This document shows positions 50,475 through 55,160 of a stretch of 55,160 bases of DNA, one piece after another (the stretch's first letter is position 1; every line of letters starts with the position of its first letter). The notes under the pieces were generated by a model, which worked only from the letters and a program-made list of their open reading frames with translations, did not search any database and was not told where the DNA came from. This DNA is from Mycoplasmatota bacterium. Its GTDB lineage: Bacteria; Bacillota_I; Bacilli_A; Izemoplasmatales; Hujiaoplasmataceae. The position numbers and the translations under genes are program-made. Location of the stretch: NCBI GenBank assembly GCA_027859085.1, contig JAQIBJ010000005.1, forward strand, positions 1-55,160, in the 5' to 3' direction.

Positions 50475-50521
50475 AACTGTTTTGGAGACCGAAAAGACAG
50501 TTCAACACATGTATTTTCAGT
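50475..50521. repeat. Conserved distal block, extra copy inside cassette 1
   Basis: AACTGTTTTGGAGACCGAAAA then TTCAACACATGTATTTTCAGTC. The second part matches 53656-53677 at 21 of 22 bases. No tRNA fragment or TTTGACCCTT accompanies this copy, so it may mark a boundary that was lost by deletion. Confidence 0.65.
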
Positions 50522-50547
50522 CGTTTCATGCAAAGAAAACTATATTA

Positions 50548-51069
50548 CTATATTGTAAACTCGCATGCAAGATAATATTCATCATAGTCCCCTGGGCCAA
50601 GATGATTAATGAATCGTTTTACTATTAGGTATCTTCCAGTTGATAATTCACCATATAACCATTCCCAATTAGTTGATATTTGACTGCCTTGATTTTTTTC
50701 TACAATATAGGCAATCATAGTCCAGTTCACTTCTCCGTCTCTTATATATGATAATTCATTCCAGTCATTGTCTTTAAAATGAAATATAGTAAACCACGCT
50801 CCGGTCGTTCCCTCATCTTCACCATAGTAATTAAGCTCAAGTAATAATCCCTTACTAGTAATTGATTCATCAGAAATTACCATACTAGCATCAGAATAAT
50901 CATTTACGTCATATTCATCTAGTTCATAACTCATCATAGTTGTTGTTTTTGTGGTTGGTAGTTCTGTCGTCTGCTCTATAGTTGTTGGTTCTTCAGAAGT
51001 CGACGCATCACACGCAGTCATTAATATGCCAAATAAGATATACATAATAATAATAATTACTTTTTTCAT
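50548..51069 (-). CDS. Lipoprotein with Ig-like (group 14-type) domain, putative immunity
   Basis: 173 residues: lipobox Cys20 (MTAC), a Thr/Glu/Pro linker (EEPTTIEQTTELPTTKTTT), and a beta domain with GLLLELNYYGEDEGTTGAWFTI, WNELSY, and WLYGELSTGRYLIVKRF, similar to the Big_14-type domain. SD AGGGGTG overlaps the stop codon of the RHS remnant upstream (TAA-AGGGG), as in toxin/immunity gene pairs. ATG 51069 is preferred over 51090, which lies upstream of the SD. Confidence 0.75.
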   Translation of the reverse strand: MKKVIIIIMYILFGILMTACDASTSEEPTTIEQTTELPTTKTTTMMSYELDEYDVNDYSDASMVISDESITSKGLLLELNYYGEDEGTTGAWFTIFHFKDNDWNELSYIRDGEVNWTMIAYIVEKNQGSQISTNWEWLYGELSTGRYLIVKRFINHLGPGDYDEYYLACEFTI

Positions 51070-51082
51070 AGATTGCACCCCT

Positions 51083-51236
51083 TTATTCATCTAACCACGA
51101 TGGAAGCACAGGAAACGCACTTAATGCTTCACCACTAGGATCTATATACATTACTGGATTATTTGCACAATATGCAAATGTTTATACTGAATCCTATCAA
51201 TATTCTACCACAGTCATATCTGGCAAATCTATAGGT
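51083..51236 (-). pseudogene. C-terminal remnant of an RHS-repeat core (polymorphic toxin) protein
   Basis: Minus strand: TYRFARYDCGRIL in one frame, then after a frame change FAYCANNPVMYIDPSGEAL, the well-known RHS core end, followed by SAFPVLPSWLDE and a stop. An in-frame TAA precedes FAYC. No intact RHS gene is present; what is left is the core end plus a short tail directly upstream of the lipoprotein. Confidence 0.72.
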
Positions 51237-51394
51237 TAATATATTTTTCTTTATAAATTTGTAATGGCTATAAATAATATAGTTACTATTTATACTTAAT
51301 AATCAACCATCAACGTCATGTTTGTTGCAATAAGATTAGATCTTTTTTCTGCTACAATAATTATATACCTATTTTAAATCCGTAACAGACAGAT

Positions 51395-51432
51395 AAAAAA
51401 AATAGCGAAAATTGATTAAATCAACTTCGCTA
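51395..51432 (-). terminator. Element-type terminator after tRNA fragment 2
   Basis: TAGCGAAGTTGATTTAATCAATTTTCGCTA-type hairpin (TAGCGAA/TTCGCTA with inner TTGATT/AATCAA) and eight T on the minus strand. The same hairpin follows fragment 3 but not fragment 1. The rest of 51237-51394 holds no ORF that I can support. Confidence 0.8.
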
Positions 51433-51445
51433 ATTTTTAGTATTA

Positions 51446-51506
51446 TGGTGGAACTAGAGGGACTTGAACCCACGACCCCTTGCACGTCAAGCAAATCGTC
51501 TAGTTG
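51446..51506 (-). repeat. tRNA 3' fragment 2 (Val-like GAC), attachment-site remnant
   Basis: Same span as fragment 1; identical from the anticodon arm to CCA, diverging only at the D-arm edge (CAACTAGACGA). The start-to-start distance from fragment 1 is 1813 bases. Confidence 0.85.
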
Positions 51507-51550
51507 TTAAAAACGGCTATAATTAGACATTAATACAATCAAATAATCAG

Positions 51551-51560
51551 TTTGACCCTT
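51551..51560. repeat. Single TTTGACCCTT (arm-site-like), unit 2
   Basis: Only one copy remains here, against three in units 1 and 3, with the same flanking sequence (AATTTAATGATTTTTTCCTTG-like). Confidence 0.7.
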
Positions 51561-51604
51561 GTATATTTAATGATTTTTTCCTTGCCTAATTATCATAAAA
51601 GATA

Positions 51605-51625
51605 GGACCATCAAAATGATGGTCC
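51605..51625. terminator. GGACCATC hairpin, unit 2
   Basis: GGACCATCA...TGATGGTCC, same stem as units 1 and 3; tail CTATCTTTT on the minus strand. Confidence 0.65.
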
Positions 51626-51680
51626 TTTCATTAAATTAACACTTGTCTAATGAGCGATTAATCCATTTTTTCTTCTATTA

Positions 51681-51706
51681 AATATGGATAACGGTTTTGA
51701 AAACCT
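51681..51706. repeat. Conserved distal block, unit 2
   Basis: AAATATGGATAACGGTTTTG, identical over 20 bases to unit 1, then AAAACCT. Twenty-seven bases before the cargo gene's stop codon. Confidence 0.65.
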
Positions 51707-51733
51707 ATTAGACATCAAAAATACTAAGGTTAA

Positions 51734-53134
51734 CTAATTATATATATTAAAGCTTTTATCTTCACCATCATATAAAATCGATATACCATTATTTGTTACA
51801 TTTAACATAAATGATGTTGTGTCCATTTCTTGAATTAAATAGAATTCTTGATTAGCAATATGATAAGAAAAAATATATTGTTCATTTTCAATTTCTCCAG
51901 AGAAAATCATTTGACCCTTATACATGCCGTAAACTTGATCAATTTGGTGGTTATCTTCTATTAATAAATATCTTTGGGTTTCAAGATTATACACATATAG
52001 TCTTTGGCTATTAATAATAAGTATATTTTCATCCACAAGATAACTTATTGCGCCAAAAAAATCAAGATTGTTATTTGGTTTTGAAATTTCTGTTATTTCA
52101 TTAGACGAGCGATTATAAACCAAGACTTTGCTGTTGTCTCTTTGATAGTTGCCATCAGTTATTAAAACATAATCATCATTAATATCCTTAATTTTAAAAT
52201 CATCAATTAAATAAGGAATTTCAATGTTGATCACTTCGGTTTCATTTTGAAGGTTATAAATAACAAACTTATTTATATCATTTGTACACGTTGATTTTAG
52301 TCCAACATAAGAATCAAGAATTTGAGCGTGTAATATATTGCATACTTCTTCTTCACTAGCCCTTGCATCTAAAGATCGAATCATAGATAAATCATTTAAA
52401 TCATAGATATCTACTTGATTGTATGTATCAATATAATTAAAAGAACTCATGACAATCTGATCAAAAATAATTTTATTAGCACCACCATAAATCGCTTCAA
52501 ATGTTCCGTCCATGATCACACCATTAATATCATAACTCGTTAAGAGATTAGATGAAGACATAGAATCTGCATCAATGAGATATGTATACCCTTTTCCATT
52601 ATATCCTGTTGATAGATTTACTAAAATATTGTCATTATCTATTTGAATAGGATTTTCAGCTGTGTTTAAATCCGAACGATTGTCTACTGTCAATGATAAT
52701 AATTCTTCTTCATTAAATGAGTATCTTTTCACTATATATGTATCACTTTGAATATCTTTACCTATATAAACAAGATAATCATCTGATGCATCCAACCCTA
52801 ACACATAAAAATCACTAAAACTCTCTTCCACATCGTATATCATATCTCCTGATATAATATCATAAACATTAAAATACATCTCACTTTCCGAATAACTCGC
52901 AACCACTAGATATGAATCAGAGACTTTATAGCCAGCAATCGTATCACCGGAAATATCTAATAAATCATATCCATGATTTAAACTGATTTCATCAGTCAAA
53001 GTTTCAGTTGTTACTATATCTGTAATCTCAAGATCTGTTGTATTAATCGTTTCTGACAGACTATTTGAATTGCATGATAATAAAATAAATAAGAAAATAA
53101 ATATCGTAAGATATAATAATTTAATTTTACTCAT
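51734..53134 (-). CDS. Lipoprotein with beta-propeller-like repeats, cassette 2 cargo
   Basis: 466 residues: lipobox Cys21 (LLSC), a short Thr-rich linker, then repeated blocks of the type YLVxxxYxxxxxxxxVYDxxxG (for example YFNVYDIISGD, NQVDIYDLNDLS, FVIYNLQNET, VLVYNRSSNE, LYVYNLETQR), consistent with a six- or seven-bladed propeller. No enzyme motif seen. SD AGGAGG overlaps the stop codon of the small upstream frame (TAGGAGG), the same junction as in cassette 1. Confidence 0.78.
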   Translation of the reverse strand: MSKIKLLYLTIFIFLFILLSCNSNSLSETINTTDLEITDIVTTETLTDEISLNHGYDLLDISGDTIAGYKVSDSYLVVASYSESEMYFNVYDIISGDMIYDVEESFSDFYVLGLDASDDYLVYIGKDIQSDTYIVKRYSFNEEELLSLTVDNRSDLNTAENPIQIDNDNILVNLSTGYNGKGYTYLIDADSMSSSNLLTSYDINGVIMDGTFEAIYGGANKIIFDQIVMSSFNYIDTYNQVDIYDLNDLSMIRSLDARASEEEVCNILHAQILDSYVGLKSTCTNDINKFVIYNLQNETEVINIEIPYLIDDFKIKDINDDYVLITDGNYQRDNSKVLVYNRSSNEITEISKPNNNLDFFGAISYLVDENILIINSQRLYVYNLETQRYLLIEDNHQIDQVYGMYKGQMIFSGEIENEQYIFSYHIANQEFYLIQEMDTTSFMLNVTNNGISILYDGEDKSFNIYN

Positions 53135-53146
53135 TGGAATATCCTC

Positions 53147-53341
53147 CTAGCTCCAAATATAATAATATATTTCCTTATCACAAGGGCCTAATTGCTGTAG
53201 TGGTAAGTTCATCTGTCTCATAATATTTTGTCTGCTTTCACTTTCACCAATACTCTGATACCCTCTATTTTGCATAGGCTTATTATAACCATTAATAAAA
53301 TCTATTTCAACAGAACTCAGAAAACAAAACATATATAACAA
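53147..53341 (-). pseudogene. Short reading frame abutting the cassette 2 lipoprotein; possible toxin C-terminal tail
   Basis: Sixty-four codons, from a TTG with no SD to TAG at 53147. The downstream part (MQNRGYQSIGESESRQNIMRQ, then MNLPLQQLGPCDKEIYYYIWS) is polar and protein-like. Its stop codon is part of the SD of the next gene, a coupling that is hard to explain unless a real gene once ended here. No family recognised. An intact small gene is possible but no initiation signal is visible. Confidence 0.45.
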
Positions 53342-53374
53342 TCTATTTAATAAGAAGATCTAAACAAATATTTA

Positions 53375-53410
53375 AAAAAACAGCGAAAATTGATCAAATC
53401 AACTTCGCTA
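53375..53410 (-). terminator. Element-type terminator after tRNA fragment 3
   Basis: AGCGAA...TTCGCT hairpin with inner TTGAT/ATCAA and a T-run on the minus strand; homologous to 51395-51432. Confidence 0.8.
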
Positions 53411-53423
53411 AAATTAGCCATTA

Positions 53424-53484
53424 TGGTGGAACTAAAGGGACTTGAACCCACGATCCCTTGCACGTCAAGCAAATGTTTTACTCT
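53424..53484 (-). repeat. tRNA 3' fragment 3 (Val-like GAC), attachment-site remnant
   Basis: Same span; three or so differences from fragments 1 and 2 (GGGATC for GGGGTC, CCCTTTAG for CCCTCTAG, AGTAAAACA at the D-arm edge). The start-to-start distance from fragment 2 is 1978 bases. Confidence 0.85.
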
Positions 53485-53504
53485 TTAAAAAGGTCTAAAA
53501 TTAG

Positions 53505-53537
53505 TTTGACCCTTATTTTGACCCTTATTTGACCCTT
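53505..53537. repeat. Three TTTGACCCTT direct repeats (arm-site-like), unit 3
   Basis: Copies at 53505, 53517 and 53528: the same 12 and 11 base periods as in unit 1. Confidence 0.75.
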
Positions 53538-53581
53538 ATAAATTTAATGATTTTTTCCTTGCATAATTATCAAAAAAGATA

Positions 53582-53602
53582 GGACCATCGATTTGATGGT
53601 CC
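53582..53602. terminator. GGACCATC hairpin, unit 3
   Basis: GGACCATCG/A...TTGATGGTCC stem; tail CTATCTTTTTTG on the minus strand, a better T-run than in unit 1. Confidence 0.7.
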
Positions 53603-53630
53603 TTAGTTATTAATTCACAAAAAGACAGCT

Positions 53631-53677
53631 AACAGTTTTTTGAAACCAAAAAAAATTCAACACATGGATTTTCAGTC
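53631..53677. repeat. Conserved distal block, unit 3
   Basis: AACAGTTTTTTGAAACC then TTCAACACATGGATTTTCAGTC, closest to the copy at 50475-50521. It ends 17 bases before the ATPase stop codon. Confidence 0.65.
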
Positions 53678-53693
53678 CAAAATCGCATATATT

Positions 53694-54884
53694 TTAAACT
53701 TGTAACAAGAAATCAATAATATTTTTATGAATAATTCCTTGCTGTGAAAAATCTATCTTGTCTAATGACAATACAAATTTAGGGTACTGATCATTAATTT
53801 GTATTAATGAACTAAATTCTCTTTTTCTAGTTTTTTCTGTTTCCATTAAATATGAGACTTGATAATACTCAATGGTGTTATTTAATGTCGCTATAAAGTC
53901 AATTTCTTTGTCATTAATAGTTCCAACAGTGACTTCATATCCTCTTCTCAACAACTCAAAAAATATGATGTTTTCTAAAATTTTTTCAATATCCTTAATA
54001 TTATCAAACTTAACAGCTCTTAATCCTTGATCATTAACAAAATACTTTTCATTTGTTGTTAATAATTTTTTCCCTTTTAAGTCATATCTTTTTGCTGAAT
54101 ATATAAGTAATACTTCTTTTAAGTAATATATATAATTATATAAAGTTTCTTTACTCATACTTCTTCCGTCTTTTTTAAAATAATTACTAATATTCTTAGC
54201 GCTAAATTGAGTTGATACTGTATTTAATATATAACTAATATATTGATCAAATGCATGTATATTTCTTATTTCATGCCTCTGAAGAATATCATTAATCACA
54301 ACTGAATCATATAAATCTCTTAATAAAGATAACTTTTCCTCATGATTATCAAAATTTTGAATAATCGGAAACCCACCATATTTAATGTATATGTTAAACA
54401 ACGATTCAATGTTGCTATTCTTTTTCGAATGAAATTCTACAAATTCTTTAAATGAAAATGGATATATTTCAAAACTCTTATACCTTCCCGTCAATAGTGA
54501 TGCATATTCTCCAGATAACATTTTTGAATTAGATCCCGTTAGATATATATCTACATTATGCATTGCATGGAAAGAATTCACTACTTTCTCAAAATCATTA
54601 ACTTCTTGAACTTCATCCAAGAAAATATAAGTTTTCCCTTCACTAGACAAGTTATTCTCAATATAATGGTATAATTTTTTTGTATTTTTATATTCTCTTA
54701 TTCGGTAATCTTCAAAATTAAGATAAATGATTTGATTATCATTTATACCTTTATTCTTTAATTTATTGATTATTTGTCTCATCAATGTAGATTTTCCTGA
54801 ACGTCTTATACCTACAATGACTTTAATTAAATCTTTGTCTATAAATGGTTCAATTTTCTGTAGATATGATTTTCTTAATATCAT
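53694..54884 (-). CDS. AAA_14/DUF4143 ATPase, cassette 3 cargo
   Basis: 396 residues. Walker A GIRRSGKST, Walker B YIFLDEVQE, sensor-1 LTGSNSKMLS, a winged-helix-like middle (SAKNISNYFKKDGRSMSKETLYNYI) and the C-terminal DUF4143 nuclease-like part (EIDFIAT, LENIIFFELLRRGYEV). Widespread in gut and host-associated bacteria, often in many copies; function unknown, with defence or toxin-related roles proposed. ATG 54884 has SD GGCGGTG; an ATG at 54935 has none. Confidence 0.9.
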   Translation of the reverse strand: MILRKSYLQKIEPFIDKDLIKVIVGIRRSGKSTLMRQIINKLKNKGINDNQIIYLNFEDYRIREYKNTKKLYHYIENNLSSEGKTYIFLDEVQEVNDFEKVVNSFHAMHNVDIYLTGSNSKMLSGEYASLLTGRYKSFEIYPFSFKEFVEFHSKKNSNIESLFNIYIKYGGFPIIQNFDNHEEKLSLLRDLYDSVVINDILQRHEIRNIHAFDQYISYILNTVSTQFSAKNISNYFKKDGRSMSKETLYNYIYYLKEVLLIYSAKRYDLKGKKLLTTNEKYFVNDQGLRAVKFDNIKDIEKILENIIFFELLRRGYEVTVGTINDKEIDFIATLNNTIEYYQVSYLMETEKTRKREFSSLIQINDQYPKFVLSLDKIDFSQQGIIHKNIIDFLLQV

Positions 54885-54921
54885 AACATCACCGCCTATC
54901 ACATATATAATATCATTATTA

Positions 54922-54972
54922 TGTTCGTTATACAATACCGAAATGTAAAAATACTTATTTTTGTTCGTTATA
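54922..54972. repeat. Two TGTTCGTTATA direct repeats upstream of the ATPase gene
   Basis: TGTTCGTTATA at 54922-54932 and 54962-54972, exactly 40 bases apart, in the presumed promoter region. May be operator sites. Nothing else supportable in 54973-55067. Confidence 0.5.
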
Positions 54973-55067
54973 AAGAATAAAATAAAAATATCTGTCCAAG
55001 AAATATTGTTGATGATATTTTATATTGATTATTTAATTTAAAAGCTGTGTTCAAGAAAAGTACTGAT

Positions 55068-55160
55068 TTATAAATATGGTTTGTAAATATCAATTGGAAA
55101 TGGTGTAGAATGTATTTCTTTGATTAAAAAACTAATAATTTCACGAATTGAATGATTCAT
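55068..55160 (-). CDS. Partial or very short reading frame at the right edge
   Basis: Minus-strand frame from the window end to TAA at 55068 encodes MNHSIREIISFLIKEIHSTP and ten more residues (FPIDIYKPYL). The ATG is the last three bases of the window, so it may be internal to a longer gene. No family recognised. Confidence 0.35.
   Translation of the reverse strand: MNHSIREIISFLIKEIHSTPFPIDIYKPYL

Noticed and set aside
49738-53537. CRISPR-like array from the TTTGACCCTT repeats
   Set aside because: Units are 10 bases with 1-2 base gaps, three copies at most, and no cas genes. They fit integrase arm sites, not CRISPR.
1-55160. UGA read as tryptophan (Mycoplasma code)
   Set aside because: Long conserved proteins end at TGA at the expected length (for example gamma-glutamyltransferase and mhqO) and conserved Trp residues are TGG.
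49938-55160. Prophage or complete integrative element
   Set aside because: No integrase, replication, structural or transfer gene is visible; only small cargo units between att-like repeats.

Overview
The window is AT-rich DNA (roughly 30% GC by eye) from a low-GC bacterium of the Firmicutes/Mollicutes borderland. TGA is used as a normal stop (for example at the end of the gamma-glutamyltransferase and MarR-type genes' neighbours) and Trp is read from TGG, so this is not a Mycoplasma-type code. Lipoproteins with TTEEP/TTEEA linkers, an [FeFe]-hydrogenase operon, fermentative L-lactate dehydrogenase and Bacillus-like quinone-stress genes fit an Acholeplasma/Izemoplasma/Haloplasma-like anaerobic fermenter. 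That placement is inference. Housekeeping promoters are mostly extended -10 (TGnTATAAT), often with leaders so short that the mRNA would begin at or just before the Shine-Dalgarno (SD) sequence.

Layout. 1-3516 (+): peptidase T (5' end cut off by the window), a membrane protein, gamma-glutamyltransferase. 3517-7913 (-): operon of Ldh2-family dehydrogenase, MsrB, SagB-type nitroreductase, PlsC-like acyltransferase with zinc ribbon, AAC(3)-family acetyltransferase. 8061-10165 (+): M29 aminopeptidase and purine nucleoside phosphorylase. 10213-13696 (-): three lipoproteins, one an M6-like metalloprotease. 13762-15343 (-): ECF sigma/anti-sigma pair. 15502-20667: L25, old-yellow-enzyme, MATE pump, ABC exporter. 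20701-22739 (-): mhqO-mhqR-mhqD quinone-stress operon with a 26-bp palindromic operator inside its promoter. 22776-30608: cupin, membrane proteins, MutY plus hypoxanthine-DNA glycosylase, a GGDEF/HD-GYP sensor, DUF2130 nuclease-like protein. 30711-38571 (-): candidate sRNA, small metabolic genes, L-LDH, a CsoR-family-regulated thioredoxin-reductase-like/PDO redox operon, transporters. 38840-39511 (-): exported DUF2202 ferritin-like protein. 39910-43333 (+): NuoE/NuoF/HydA hydrogenase. 43428-49495 (-): surface lipoproteins, a TM2-like protein, LuxC/LuxE pair. 49556-55160 (-): an accessory array.

Two systems stand out. (1) An ECF sigma regulon: CCAATAAAAA-N11-ACGTATAT occurs, with identical spacing, upstream of the sigma/anti-sigma operon, upstream of the adjacent TTEEA lipoprotein, which looks like a paralogue of the anti-sigma ectodomain, and 24 kb away upstream of the DUF2202 gene. 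(2) A tandem array at 49.6-55.2 kb of three 3' fragments of one tRNA (anticodon GAC, Val-like). Each is followed by arm-site-like TTTGACCCTT repeats, a GGACCATC hairpin and a further conserved block, and they separate about 1.8-2.0 kb cassettes with one or two cargo genes and no integrase. Cargo looks like orphan polymorphic-toxin tails followed directly by putative immunity lipoproteins (one tail is a recognisable RHS core remnant), an Imm5-like protein, and an AAA/DUF4143 ATPase. This reads as successive integration of small non-autonomous elements at a tRNA gene that should lie just beyond the right edge.
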